A DNA stretch of 64,000 nt from Vibrio sp. FE10 (GTDB lineage: Bacteria; Pseudomonadota; Gammaproteobacteria; Enterobacterales; Vibrionaceae): the NCBI RefSeq assembly GCF_030297155.1, contig NZ_AP028067.1:3410001-3474000 (forward strand), given 5' to 3'. The translations under genes were made by a program, and so were the position numbers. The stretch's first letter is position 1; each line of letters starts with the position of its first letter. The notes beneath the pieces are model-generated. The model worked only from the letters and a program-made list of their open reading frames with translations, searched no databases and was not told the DNA's origin. Positions 1 through 9,173 of this stretch are shown here, in pieces.

Positions 1-735
1 GCGAACGCTTTTCTCTTCAATCACTTCACCTTCTTGCAGCTCCATACGGTCATCATCAACCATGATCAACATGCCATCACGCTCAACCACAGGACGCTTG
101 TCTGAAAGGTAAAGTGGAACAATATCGATGCTCTCTAGGTAGATGTATTGCCAGATATCGAGCTCAGTCCAGTTAGATAGCGGGAATACACGAATGCTTT
201 CGCCTTTATTAACCTGGCCGTTATAGGTATGCCAAAGTTCAGGGCGCTGGTTTTTTGGATCCCACGTGTGGTTCTTGTCGCGGAAAGAATAAACACGCTC
301 TTTCGCTCGAGATTTTTCTTCATCACGACGCGCGCCACCAAAAGCGGCATCGAACCCGTACTTGTTTAACGCCTGCTTAAGGCCTTGAGTTTTCATGATG
401 TCAGTGTGCTTAGAAGAACCATGTACGAACGGGCTACACCCCATCTCAATACCTTCTGGGTTCTTATGTACTAAAAGGTCGAAGCCGTACTTCTTAGCCG
501 TACGATCACGAAACTCAATCATCTCGCGGAATTTCCAATCCGTATCAACATGCAATAGTGGGAATGGAATCTTGCCTGGATAAAACGCTTTGCGAGCTAA
601 ATGAAGCATCACAGAAGAATCTTTACCGATGGAGTACATCATCACTGGGTTATCAAACTCAGCAGCAACTTCACGGATAATATGAATACTTTCCGCTTCA
701 AGCTGTTTTAGGTGGGTTAAACGTTCTTGGTCCAT
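1..735 (-). CDS. cysD: Sulfate adenylyltransferase subunit 2 (CysD), 3' end outside window
   Basis: Small subunit of ATP sulfurylase, which with the GTPase subunit CysN makes adenosine 5'-phosphosulfate from sulfate and ATP in cytosolic sulfate assimilation. The first 245 codons are visible and open at the window edge. The product begins [20 protein letters not shown] and carries the PP-loop-type nucleotide motif [19 protein letters not shown] at about residues 33-51. The start at 735 is preceded on the minus strand by an AAAGGA ribosome site. cysN normally lies downstream, outside this window. No frameshift in the visible part. Confidence 0.95.
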   Translation of the reverse strand, partial: MDQERLTHLKQLEAESIHIIREVAAEFDNPVMMYSIGKDSSVMLHLARKAFYPGKIPFPLLHVDTDWKFREMIEFRDRTAKKYGFDLLVHKNPEGIEMGCSPFVHGSSKHTDIMKTQGLKQALNKYGFDAAFGGARRDEEKSRAKERVYSFRDKNHTWDPKNQRPELWHTYNGQVNKGESIRVFPLSNWTELDIWQYIYLESIDIVPLYLSDKRPVVERDGMLIMVDDDRMELQEGEVIEEKSVR

Positions 736-1185
736 TTCAGTGCTTCCTTTAAGGCTCGCAGTACGAGCAATTCATTACTTGGTCTTGCCAAGCAAGGGAT
801 TTAACTCATCCACTTGAGTGAATGGGAGTATTGGCACTAGAAGAAAACAGAAGCTTCGTTTTGAGCTATCCTTGCTATTCATCTGCCTGATACGTCCTTG
901 ATATAGGCATTATGACGAGCCTCTCATATTACTGGAAATTCTAAAATTTCATTTTTTATTCGAAAAGCTGATAAGGGATGGGATTCATCGATAAATAGGT
1001 GAAATGAATGGACTAATACTATCGATGTGATTTGTACATTGATTGAGCAGGTTTGGGAGGCGTCTTGCAGAACACCATAAAGTAATCGATCTAAGTCACG
1101 AATTAACATTCGTTGTAATCATTGTTTCATTCGGTTTTGTTACATTACGCAACGAATTTTCTACTATCCACTTTGGAGCTACAAA
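736..1185. other. Divergent intergenic region between cysD and cpdB
   Basis: 450 bases without a convincing gene; the short open frame at 924-1109 has no ribosome site or recognisable product. The cysD side holds two small stem-loops in what would be the cysD leader: GCTCG/CGAGC at 754-768 and CTTGG/CCAAG at 778-792. Both would lie in the mRNA if the promoter is further upstream. CysB control of cysD is known in enterobacteria, but I cannot identify a CysB site by eye. The cpdB side has an AT-rich stretch ending in the GGAG ribosome site of cpdB. Confidence 0.5.
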
Positions 1186-3162
1186 ATGAAAGTTGCAATG
1201 AAACCTTTGTCATTGGCTGTACTTGCGGGTCTTGGTTTGACTCTAGCAGGCTGCACAACAACACCAGATACCGATGAAGTGATTAAATTACGTGTCGTAG
1301 AAACGACGGATATCCATACCAACCTAATGGATTACGACTACTACAAAGACAAGCCATCGAAAAAAATCGGCTTAGCACGTACTGCAACTCTAGTAAAAGA
1401 AGCTCAAAGCGAAGTAACCAACAGCGTATTAGTTGATAACGGTGACTTGCTGCAAGGTAGCCCAATGGGTGACTACATGGCAGACAAAGGCATCGAAGCT
1501 GGCGAAGTTCACCCTGCATATAAAGCAATGAATCAACTGAGCTACGACGCTGCAAACCTAGGTAACCACGAGTTCAACTACGGTCTTGAGTTCCTAGAAG
1601 AGTCAATCAACGACGCTGATTTCCCATACATCAGTGCCAACGTTTACGACGCAGAAACCAAAGAACACTACTTCACGCCTTACATCATCAAGACTCACAC
1701 GTTTGAAGATACAGCAGGCGTAAAGCATGAAGTAAAAGTCGGCTACATCGGTTTTGTTCCACCACAAATCATGACGTGGGATAAGAAGAACCTAGAAGGC
1801 AAAGTGATCGCTCGTGACATCATTGAGACAGCTAACGAATTAGTGCCTCAAATGAAAGCGGAAGGCGCAGAGGTTATCGTTGCTATCCCTCACTCAGGCG
1901 TATCAACTGACCCGTACAAAAATGGCGAAGAGAACTCAACGTTCTACCTATCTGAAGTAGACGGCATTGATGCAATCGCATTTGGCCACTCTCACGCAGT
2001 GTTCCCAGGTAAAGGTTTTGATGACATCCAAGGCATCGACAACGAAACGGGCACAATGAACGGCGTTGCGGCAGTAATGCCAGGTCGTTGGGGTAGCCAC
2101 GTTGGTGTTATGGATCTAACACTTGCACAAAAAGACGGTAAGTGGGAAGTCGTTAAAGGCCAATCAGAAGCGCGCCCTATCTACGACAAGATCGAGAAGA
2201 AATCGCTTGCTGCAGCTGATGAAGGCATCGTAACAGCGCTAGAAAAAGACCACGCAGGTACTCGTGAGTTTGTTAACCAACCGATTGGTAAAGCAGACGA
2301 CGTGATGTACAGCTTCCTATCTCTAGTGCAAGACGATCCAACAGTACAGATTGTTAACCTTGCGCAGAAAGATTACGTTGAACAGTTCATCCAAGGCGAC
2401 CCAGACCTAGATGGTACGCCAGTACTTTCTGCTGCTGCACCATTTAAAGCCGGTGGTCGTAAGAATGACCCAGCGAACTTCACTGAAGTTGAATCTGGTC
2501 AACTGACATTCCGTAACGCAGCTGACTTGTACCTTTACCCGAACACGCTAGTTGCGATGAAGGTAACAGGTAACGAAGTAAAAGAGTGGCTTGAGTGTTC
2601 TGCTGGTCAGTTCAACCAAGTGGATGTTAACTCAACAGCACCACAACAGTTGATCGAGTGGGATAACTTCCGCACTTACAACTTCGATGTTATCGATGGT
2701 GTTGATTACCAAATCGACGTAACTCAACCTGCGAAATACGATGCAAACTGTAAAGTCGTTAACCCTGACTCACAACGTATTGTTGGCCTAACTTACCAAG
2801 GTAAGCCAATCGACATGAAACAAGACTTCCTGATCGCAACCAACAACTACCGTGCGTACAGTGCTAAGTTCCCAGGTACTGGTGAAGACTTCATCGCATT
2901 TGATGCTCCAGATGAGAACCGTACTGTTCTTGCGAACTACATCTCTCGCGTAAGCAAAGAGCAAGGTCAAGTTAGCCCAACAGCTGATAACAACTGGTCA
3001 TTTGCGCCAATCAAAACGGATAACAAACTAGATATCCGCTTTGAAACATCTCCAAGCGACAAAGCGGCAGAGTTCATCAAAGAAAAGGGTCAATACCCGA
3101 TGAAACACGTTGCGACTGACGATGTTGGTTTTGCTGTTTACCAGATTGACCTAACTAAATAG
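1186..3162 (+). CDS. cpdB: 2',3'-cyclic-nucleotide 2'-phosphodiesterase/3'-nucleotidase
   Basis: Hydrolyses 2',3'-cyclic nucleotides and 3'-nucleotides outside the cytoplasm, supplying nucleosides and phosphate. The 658-residue product starts with a signal sequence and lipobox LAGC (Cys23), so it is probably a lipoprotein rather than the soluble periplasmic form known in E. coli. Metallophosphatase motifs follow: TTDIHTN (41-46), DNGD (84-87), GNHE (126-129) and a later GHSH. The C-terminal half is the 5'-nucleotidase substrate-binding domain. ATG 1186 is chosen over ATG 1198 because GGAG lies 7-8 bases upstream. Monocistronic, ending in a hairpin terminator. Confidence 0.92.
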   Translation: MKVAMKPLSLAVLAGLGLTLAGCTTTPDTDEVIKLRVVETTDIHTNLMDYDYYKDKPSKKIGLARTATLVKEAQSEVTNSVLVDNGDLLQGSPMGDYMADKGIEAGEVHPAYKAMNQLSYDAANLGNHEFNYGLEFLEESINDADFPYISANVYDAETKEHYFTPYIIKTHTFEDTAGVKHEVKVGYIGFVPPQIMTWDKKNLEGKVIARDIIETANELVPQMKAEGAEVIVAIPHSGVSTDPYKNGEENSTFYLSEVDGIDAIAFGHSHAVFPGKGFDDIQGIDNETGTMNGVAAVMPGRWGSHVGVMDLTLAQKDGKWEVVKGQSEARPIYDKIEKKSLAAADEGIVTALEKDHAGTREFVNQPIGKADDVMYSFLSLVQDDPTVQIVNLAQKDYVEQFIQGDPDLDGTPVLSAAAPFKAGGRKNDPANFTEVESGQLTFRNAADLYLYPNTLVAMKVTGNEVKEWLECSAGQFNQVDVNSTAPQQLIEWDNFRTYNFDVIDGVDYQIDVTQPAKYDANCKVVNPDSQRIVGLTYQGKPIDMKQDFLIATNNYRAYSAKFPGTGEDFIAFDAPDENRTVLANYISRVSKEQGQVSPTADNNWSFAPIKTDNKLDIRFETSPSDKAAEFIKEKGQYPMKHVATDDVGFAVYQIDLTK

Positions 3163-3192
3163 ATTACCCAGTAATCCATAGTTAGCATTCTG

Positions 3193-3226
3193 AAAGGCTG
3201 AGTTTAACGACTCAGCCTTTTTCTTT
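3193..3226 (+). terminator. Rho-independent terminator of cpdB
   Basis: Perfect 10-base arms AAAGGCTGAG and CTCAGCCTTT (3193-3202 and 3211-3220) around an 8-base loop, followed by a T-rich tail. It lies 30 bases after the cpdB stop codon. Confidence 0.9.
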
Positions 3227-3398
3227 TGTTATTCAGAAATCGACTCCACCGCCCTACTTTTCTTACCGTAAACGCCCGCTAATTCAACACCCAAACAGCA
3301 CGACTCAAACCGTCAATCGATTTAAGCCCCTACAAAAAAACACTAATCCGCTGTAAGTTTTTCTCTGCTCCTCCTGTCTATTTAATTTACTACACTCA

Positions 3399-3422
3399 AT
3401 GAATGGCCAATAAGCCATTCAT
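3399..3422. promoter_or_regulatory. Perfect inverted repeat in the leader of the DedA-OlsF operon
   Basis: ATGAATGGC and GCCATTCAT, nine bases each, are separated by CAATAA and sit 24 bases upstream of the first ATG of the seven-gene operon (3447-9149). The symmetry suits an operator for a dimeric regulator or a leader stem-loop just before the ribosome site TAAGGA (3435-3440). No T-run follows, so it is not a terminator. Which role applies cannot be told from sequence. Confidence 0.5.
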
Positions 3423-3446
3423 CTATAGGATAGATAAGGACATTTG

Positions 3447-4034
3447 ATGGGCACCGTCGAGAGCATTCAAGCATGGTTAAATACAGGAGAGGAATCGCTG
3501 CTATGGCTGATGCTTGGCATCATCGCGCTTTCTTACCTGCTTGAAGATCTGGCGATTGTTACAGCGGCAGGCTTAGCCACTCAAGGACTCATGCTTCCTC
3601 AATATGCGTTGCTTGCCATTTTCATCGGCATTGCCACGGGTGACCTCGGTCTCTATTACCTAGGTAAATCCGGACGTTATTTCCGAGGCGTTCGTTACAA
3701 AGCCCTCACCAACCGATACTTTCGTGCGCTTCGCACTAAATTACGTCAAAACGCTTTCAGCAGTCTTTTTGTCATCCGCTTTATTCCCGGGCTTCGTACC
3801 GTTGGTTTTACCTTAAGTGGCTTTTTCGCCATCCCACTGCCTACTTTCTTGTTTGCCGTTATTAGTGCCACAGCGCTCTGGACTGGCATTGTCTTCTCTG
3901 CCATCTACTATTTAGGGACATCAGCGTGGCTGCAAGCCTCTGAATATCAATGGATCATCATCCCATGTGCCATCGCTTTGCTGTTTATCGGCAATCGATT
4001 AATGAATAGAACCTACTCTAGAGGATTATCATGA
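3447..4034 (+). CDS. DedA/VTT-domain integral membrane protein
   Basis: Polytopic inner-membrane protein of the DedA (SNARE-associated/VTT) family; some members are now known to recycle undecaprenyl phosphate or other lipids across the membrane. The 195-residue product has about five hydrophobic segments, the motif GDLGLYYLG near residue 65 and the family signature FVIRFIPGLRTVGFTLSG near residues 108-125. ATG 3447 is preferred to TTG 3444 because AAGGA lies 6 bases upstream. First gene of a seven-gene unit; its stop overlaps the next start (ATGA). Substrate unknown. Confidence 0.85.
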   Translation: MGTVESIQAWLNTGEESLLWLMLGIIALSYLLEDLAIVTAAGLATQGLMLPQYALLAIFIGIATGDLGLYYLGKSGRYFRGVRYKALTNRYFRALRTKLRQNAFSSLFVIRFIPGLRTVGFTLSGFFAIPLPTFLFAVISATALWTGIVFSAIYYLGTSAWLQASEYQWIIIPCAIALLFIGNRLMNRTYSRGLS

Positions 4035-5164
4035 GTTCACCGCAAGATATTCGCATCATTCCAGCACATCAAATCAATGCAGGTATGCCCTTGCTTGAAA
4101 AAGATACCGTGCGCAGTGTATCTCCTTATGAGTTTCTTCCAACTTGGTTTTTCTACACGCCAGTGGTGATTCAAAGCCTGATGCAAGGGTTACGGCACTT
4201 TGACTGGGCGCTGCCGCTCATCGCCAACCCGAGCATCAAGTTAAGCGGCATGGTAGGCGAATCAAAACACGAAATACTGAGCCTTGCCGGATCATCGAGT
4301 CAGCGCTGGATCTCTCCGTTTATCACCCTAACCAAAACGGATCTTAGCAGTAAGAAACAAGCTGAAGATGCGCGCAGTGCACTCATACAATCGGATCTCG
4401 ATTTCCCGATTGTGGCTAAACCGGATCTTGGCTGTCGAGGTGTTGGCGTTAAGCTGATCAACACACAAGATCAACTTGAACAGTATGTTGAATCCTTCCC
4501 AAATAATGCTCGATTTCTATTGCAAGAAAAGGCGCCTTATCAAGCCGAAGCGGGTGTTTTCTACGTTCGTTACCCAAACAAAAAGCAAGGCGAGATCATC
4601 TCGATCACACTCAAGTATGCGCCAATGGTGGTGGGTGATGGCAGTTCGACACTCAAGCAGTTAATTGAAAATAGCCCTCGTGCAGGGCAGCTTAGTCACC
4701 TGTATCTGCCAAGACATCAAGATAAATTGGATCAAGTGCTCGCAGAGGGCGAAGAGTTTCAACTCGCATTCGCAGGTAGTCATAGTCGTGGCTGTATCTT
4801 CCGAGACGGCAACCAATACATCACTCAAGCTTTAACCGAACGCTTAGACGAGATATTCGACGACTTCGATGGCTTTCACTTTGGTCGACTCGACGTCAAA
4901 TTCAAAGACATGCATAGCCTAATGAAAGGTGAGGATTTCACTATCCTTGAGGTCAATGGCGCCAGCAGTGAGGCTGGGCATATCTGGGATCGCAACACGC
5001 CATTGCGAGAGATATTTTCTACGCTACTTCTGCAATACCGCATTCTTTTTGATATTGGCGCTCAGCAAAAACAGCGAGGCCACCAGCCTCCTTCCTTTAA
5101 GAGCCTGTTTAACGCGTGGCAAGAAGAGCGACGTCTTGTTCAACAATATCCGACCACCGATTAA
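4031..5164 (+). CDS. ATP-grasp ligase of unknown substrate
   Basis: A 377-residue ATP-grasp protein, a fold that joins a carboxylate to an amine or thiol through an acyl-phosphate. The ATP-binding lysine and glycine-rich loop are seen in FPIVAKPDLGCRGVGVKLI (about residues 130-148). Metal-ligand residues lie in GRLDVKFKD and FTILEVNGASSE (about residues 283-318). Automated pipelines often call such proteins D-alanine-D-alanine ligase, but the N-terminal 110 residues do not look like Ddl. Translationally coupled to the DedA gene by a 4-base overlap. The neighbours suggest the substrate could be a lipid-linked or aminoacyl compound; this is inference. Confidence 0.75.
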   Translation: MSSPQDIRIIPAHQINAGMPLLEKDTVRSVSPYEFLPTWFFYTPVVIQSLMQGLRHFDWALPLIANPSIKLSGMVGESKHEILSLAGSSSQRWISPFITLTKTDLSSKKQAEDARSALIQSDLDFPIVAKPDLGCRGVGVKLINTQDQLEQYVESFPNNARFLLQEKAPYQAEAGVFYVRYPNKKQGEIISITLKYAPMVVGDGSSTLKQLIENSPRAGQLSHLYLPRHQDKLDQVLAEGEEFQLAFAGSHSRGCIFRDGNQYITQALTERLDEIFDDFDGFHFGRLDVKFKDMHSLMKGEDFTILEVNGASSEAGHIWDRNTPLREIFSTLLLQYRILFDIGAQQKQRGHQPPSFKSLFNAWQEERRLVQQYPTTD

Positions 5165-5183
5165 CTTTGTACGAGGATCATGA

Positions 5184-5726
5184 ATGAACCCCATAGCCCA
5201 ACCGAGCGCCCTCACTTCTTTCTCTCCTAGTATCAAGGGAGCGGTAGAGATATTGAATCAGGGTTTAGAGTTTTTGTTAGCGATATCTGACAGCGACTAT
5301 CTGACACGAGCAAAGCCGCACGTCACAAGTTCTATTGGTGAGCATACTCGTCACACTCTCGATCTTTTTCACGCTCTGATTTTAAAAGAGAATGCGACCG
5401 TTGATTACAACACTCGTCGCCGTGGTCATCCCGTCGAATTCGACAGGTCGATTGCGTTGAAAGAGATCCATTACGTGATCAACTGGCTTGAACGATTAGA
5501 CCGTCGAGATCTCGAAGCGCCTATCATGATCCAAACCGAAGTTTCAATGGATACACAAGTGTTCGCCAGCCTGCCTTCTACGTTAGAAAGAGAGGTTACC
5601 TTTGCTGCTCTGCATGCCAATCATCACTATGCGATGATCAAGGTGATCACGACCTTTCTTGATGTCGAAACATGCAACACCTTTGGTTACGCCCCAACCA
5701 CCAGCAGCTATCTGAGGGAGCAATAA
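5184..5726 (+). CDS. DinB/YfiT-like four-helix protein
   Basis: A 180-residue protein of the DinB superfamily: four-helix bundles with a His-rich metal site, some of which are thiol-dependent S-transferases. Candidate metal ligands are His54 and His57 (GEHTRHT) and His144, His147 and His148 (ALHANHHYAM). An ATG at 5180 is in another frame; 5184 is supported by GAGGA six bases upstream. It lies 19 bases after the ATP-grasp gene and 2 bases before the next start. The reaction is unknown. Confidence 0.7.
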   Translation: MNPIAQPSALTSFSPSIKGAVEILNQGLEFLLAISDSDYLTRAKPHVTSSIGEHTRHTLDLFHALILKENATVDYNTRRRGHPVEFDRSIALKEIHYVINWLERLDRRDLEAPIMIQTEVSMDTQVFASLPSTLEREVTFAALHANHHYAMIKVITTFLDVETCNTFGYAPTTSSYLREQ

Positions 5727-5728
5727 TC

Positions 5729-6478
5729 ATGTGTTCAGTATCTTGGCTGCTTGAAGACAATGGCTATCAGGTCTTTTTTAATCGTGATGAACAAAAGACA
5801 CGGGCACTGGCGATGCCACCTAAACAATATCGAGTTAACGGTGTCGATATCATCATGCCACTCGACCCAACTGGTGGTGGTAGCTGGATCAGTATCAATG
5901 AGTTCGGGCTTTCGTTATGCCTACTCAATAACTATCAAGGCATCGTACCTGATGGACTTTTGGTCAGCCGTGGTTTGTTACTCAAGAACCTATCATCGAG
6001 TCGTAATATCAGTCAGCTCTCTGAAGCTTTTCATAAGCTCGACCTGCACTCTTTTGCCCCATTTACCTTGCTGGCTTTCGCGCCAAACTTAACTCAACAC
6101 CATGGTTTGGTTATCGCCTATATGTGGGATGGCATCCAACAAAAAATAGTCGAAACCGATTCTCCGCTCTTCTCATCCGGTGTTGATTTAGAGCGAGTGC
6201 AAGCCTACCGACAAGCAAAATACGATCAGCTTATGGCAACAGGTAAGAATCAACAGAACTTACTTCAGTTTCACTCTCACCATCACAGCGAACAGCCTCA
6301 TTTAGCGACCTGTATGCATCGTGAAGACGCGCACACCGTGAGCTTTACGCATTTACGTAATCTACACGGCCAAGCCTCTATGTTTTACGCACCCGGCTCG
6401 CCTTGTGAACCCATTAAACCATGCCAGATAAATCAACAGCGTTTTACCTTCGATTTATCACCAGCAATCAATCTATAG
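5729..6478 (+). CDS. NRDE-motif (TANGO2 family) protein
   Basis: A 249-residue member of the NRDE/TANGO2 family. Human TANGO2 is tied to lipid and haem handling, but the bacterial role is not settled. The product begins MCSVSW and has the family motif NRDE at residues 18-21, followed by GGGSW and a conserved LNNY segment. Cys2 directly after the initiator Met resembles the nucleophile of N-terminal-nucleophile hydrolases. The start at 5729 is supported by GAGGGAG (5714-5720) and places Cys2 correctly; an in-frame upstream start would bury it. It begins 2 bases after the preceding stop. Confidence 0.8.
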   Translation: MCSVSWLLEDNGYQVFFNRDEQKTRALAMPPKQYRVNGVDIIMPLDPTGGGSWISINEFGLSLCLLNNYQGIVPDGLLVSRGLLLKNLSSSRNISQLSEAFHKLDLHSFAPFTLLAFAPNLTQHHGLVIAYMWDGIQQKIVETDSPLFSSGVDLERVQAYRQAKYDQLMATGKNQQNLLQFHSHHHSEQPHLATCMHREDAHTVSFTHLRNLHGQASMFYAPGSPCEPIKPCQINQQRFTFDLSPAINL

Positions 6479-6490
6479 ATGGAGTCCATC

Positions 6491-6928
6491 ATGAGAAAAC
6501 TATTAACTATGGTCATGCTACTTGTTAGCCCTTACGTATTTGCCGCCGATGAAATCTACACCGGCTTCTTTAGCAGCAAGGCGCTCGATGGCTACGACAC
6601 TGTGGCTTATTTCACTTCAGGTGAGCCCATTGAAGGCAGTAAAAAATTCAGCACAGAGTACAAAGGCGCGGACTGGTATTTCTCTTCTGAAAAGAATCTG
6701 ACTTTATTTGTTAATAATCCTGAAAAATATGCACCTCAATATGGTGGCTATTGCGCTTGGGCTGTTTCAGCAAAAAGTGACTTTGCACCCGGAGACCCTA
6801 ATCAATGGACAATTGTTGATAACAAGCTTTACCTCAACTACGACCAAGAGATTAAACAGCGTTGGGAACAAGACCGAGCACAACATATTCAAAAAGCCGA
6901 CACCGTTTGGCCGCAATTGATCAAATAA
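6491..6928 (+). CDS. Exported YHS-domain protein
   Basis: A 145-residue secreted protein with a signal peptide of about 18 residues ending YVFA|ADE. A YHS-type domain follows: KALDGYDTVAYF at about 30-41, then a YGGYCAWAVS segment holding the only cysteine. YHS domains are often seen in metal-handling proteins; function here is unknown. The ATG at 6491 is chosen over 6479 because GGAG (6481-6484) sits 6 bases before it. Fifth gene of the tight unit, 12 bases after the NRDE gene. Periplasmic location is predicted. Confidence 0.75.
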   Translation: MRKLLTMVMLLVSPYVFAADEIYTGFFSSKALDGYDTVAYFTSGEPIEGSKKFSTEYKGADWYFSSEKNLTLFVNNPEKYAPQYGGYCAWAVSAKSDFAPGDPNQWTIVDNKLYLNYDQEIKQRWEQDRAQHIQKADTVWPQLIK

Positions 6929-6938
6929 GGGAATAACC

Positions 6939-7382
6939 ATGACATTCACTCCAGCTAAACATATCCCTGCGGCATTTATCGCGTTTGTGTTCATTCAGTC
7001 GCTGTTTTTTAAGTTCACAGGTTCATACGAGACAGAACATATCTTTGGCACCTTGGCGACATGGTCTGGCCTGAGTTGGTTCGGTTCATTTGGCGGCTAC
7101 ATGATTGGGGGCGCTGAATTGATTGCTGCCATTTTGTTGTTTACTCGTTGGCATGGCCTGGGTGCCATCATGAGCGTGGGAATTATGAGTGGCGCGATTT
7201 TCTTCCATCTGTTTACGCCACTCGGTATTCAAATGCCTGAGTTTAATGCAGCGGGTGAAATTGTCGGTTATGACGGTGGATTACTGTTTGGTATGGCATG
7301 CCTAGTGTGGTTATGCGGTGCATTTTTAAGTGTGAAAGATTTCAAGAATCAAGACGGTTTCCTAAACAACTTTAGTCAATAA
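6939..7382 (+). CDS. DoxX-like membrane protein
   Basis: A 147-residue protein with four hydrophobic segments, spaced as in the DoxX/DoxD-like small membrane proteins. Visible landmarks are FIQSLFFKFTGS near the N terminus, GAELIAAILLFTRW in the second or third helix and GGLLFGMACLVWLCGAF near the end. It starts 10 bases after the YHS gene, with AAGGGAA as ribosome site. DoxX-like proteins often sit beside redox or thiol proteins; no specific function can be assigned. Confidence 0.7.
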   Translation: MTFTPAKHIPAAFIAFVFIQSLFFKFTGSYETEHIFGTLATWSGLSWFGSFGGYMIGGAELIAAILLFTRWHGLGAIMSVGIMSGAIFFHLFTPLGIQMPEFNAAGEIVGYDGGLLFGMACLVWLCGAFLSVKDFKNQDGFLNNFSQ

Positions 7383-7394
7383 GGTAGCTTCATT

Positions 7395-9149
7395 ATGATT
7401 GATAGTCCTTTTCGTTTACCACGTTACACGCCTTTTGGTTTAGGTGAGTCTGTTGTCGAGTGGGCAACTGGGCTATCTAAGCTAGACAAGCTCTATCAAG
7501 ATAGACCTGATGAGTTATCTAGCTTTGAATTCATGCATCACACCCTGTCGGCATTGAATATCGACTATTCTGTTTCAGCAGGCGCCACTGATAATATCCC
7601 TGAAGAAGGGCCAGTAGTCATTGTGGCTAACCACCCGCTTGGCGCGATTGAAGGTGTGATCCTTGCTGATCTCGTAGGATCGGTAAGGAAAGATGTGAAG
7701 GTGTTAGCGAATGAGTTACTCAAGCGACTGCCTGAACTGGACGATCTTTTCATCGGAGTCGATGTCTTTAATAGTAAAGAATCGAAACGAACCAACGCTA
7801 AAGCGATTCGAGATGCCAATCGTCATTTAGCCGACGGTGGGCTGTTGATTGTGTTCCCTGCGGGCGAAGTATCGAGTTACCGTAAAGGCGCAAAAACACT
7901 TACAGACATCGAATGGAGCAAATCGGTTGCCAAGTTCGTCAAACGTCATCAAGCCACCACAGTGCCTATCTTTATCAATGGTAAAAACAGTGAGCTTTTC
8001 TATCAAGCTGGCCGTGTCCATCCGCTATTAAGAACGGCTCTACTCGGGCGTGAACTTCTGAATAAACAAGCGACCACCATCTCTATCTCTATTGGCTCAT
8101 CGATTCCGTATTCGGAGATAAAGTCGTTTGAACAAGAGATGGATATCGTCAACTATCTGCGACTCAATACCTATCTGATGAGTCAACAAGATAGCCCTAG
8201 CACAGCAGCCCATGCCCCCTCTTTTGACACTCAAGTGATAGCACCAATCTCACCAGAAGTATTGTCCATCGAGATTAGCTCGCTCCCTGAAGAGATGAAA
8301 CTGCTCGAGCAAGGTGACTTCGAAGTCTACTGTACACCAAGCCAGTCGATCCCCAATTTAATGCGAGAGATTGGTCGAGTCAGAGAAGAGAGCTTTCGAG
8401 AAGTGGGAGAAGGCAGCGGGCTTGCCTGTGATTTGGATGAGTATGACCTTTACTACCATCAACTCTTTGTGTGGAACAAAGCCAAGGCTGAACTGGTCGG
8501 GGCGTACCGACTTGGTATGGTCGACAAGTTAATCGCAGAACATGGGCTTGACCAGCTCTACTCTCGAAGTTTGTTTAACTACAATCAAGAATTCATCGAT
8601 ACCCTAGATAACAGTATCGAACTTGGGCGTTCTGTAGTGAGCAAACCTTATCAAAAGAGCCTTAACTCACTGTTACTATTATGGAAAGGAATCGCGGCCT
8701 TCGTGTATCGTCATCCTCAATACACCCATCTATTCGGTCCAGTCAGTATCAGTAATGATTACAGCCATAATGCTCGTCTGTTGATCGCGACGACCTTATC
8801 GATACACCATTATGACGAAGAAAAGGCGAATTTGGTGTCTCCTTCGTCACCACTCAATACCAGTAATCATGTGTTCTGGCAGAATCACCTGTTATCGTCA
8901 TTGGCGAGTGTTCCTCTGCTCTCTAAAGTGTTAGCACGTATGGAGCAAGGAAAAGGCCTACCAGTACTACTGCGCCAGTATCTAGGGATGAATGGTAAAT
9001 TGGTATGCTTTAACGTCGACCCATCATTTAATGATGCTCTAGATGGCTTGATTGTGGTGAACCTTAAGAAAGTACCATTGAAAACCTTAGGCAAGTATAT
9101 GGGTAGAGAACTCGCTCAAGACTATCTAGAGCAACACGCTCGACGCTGA
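7395..9149 (+). CDS. olsF: Bifunctional acyltransferase, ornithine-lipid synthase (OlsF)-like
   Basis: A 584-residue two-domain protein. The N-terminal domain (about 50-260) is a PlsC-type O-acyltransferase with VANHPLGAIEG and FPAGEVSSY. The C-terminal domain (about 300-520) resembles the OlsB N-acyltransferase, with REESFREVGEGSG and ELGRSVVSKPYQ. This order matches OlsF of Serratia and the V. cholerae homologue VC0489 (formerly 'hemolysin'), which makes ornithine lipids. The precise acceptor amino acid is not shown by sequence. Last gene of the seven-gene unit, 12 bases after the DoxX gene. V. cholerae olsF is known to respond to phosphate limitation; I saw no obvious Pho box here. Confidence 0.75.
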   Translation: MIDSPFRLPRYTPFGLGESVVEWATGLSKLDKLYQDRPDELSSFEFMHHTLSALNIDYSVSAGATDNIPEEGPVVIVANHPLGAIEGVILADLVGSVRKDVKVLANELLKRLPELDDLFIGVDVFNSKESKRTNAKAIRDANRHLADGGLLIVFPAGEVSSYRKGAKTLTDIEWSKSVAKFVKRHQATTVPIFINGKNSELFYQAGRVHPLLRTALLGRELLNKQATTISISIGSSIPYSEIKSFEQEMDIVNYLRLNTYLMSQQDSPSTAAHAPSFDTQVIAPISPEVLSIEISSLPEEMKLLEQGDFEVYCTPSQSIPNLMREIGRVREESFREVGEGSGLACDLDEYDLYYHQLFVWNKAKAELVGAYRLGMVDKLIAEHGLDQLYSRSLFNYNQEFIDTLDNSIELGRSVVSKPYQKSLNSLLLLWKGIAAFVYRHPQYTHLFGPVSISNDYSHNARLLIATTLSIHHYDEEKANLVSPSSPLNTSNHVFWQNHLLSSLASVPLLSKVLARMEQGKGLPVLLRQYLGMNGKLVCFNVDPSFNDALDGLIVVNLKKVPLKTLGKYMGRELAQDYLEQHARR

Positions 9150-9173
9150 TTTAGCCCGCCCTGTACCTATACT

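Noticed and set aside
924..1109. Open frame of 61 codons in the cysD-cpdB gap
   Set aside because: No ribosome site, no recognisable product, and it spans the region where divergent promoters are expected.
3447..9149. Recent horizontal transfer of the seven-gene operon
   Set aside because: No flanking repeats, integrase or obvious base-composition shift were noticed; a proper composition test was not possible by eye.
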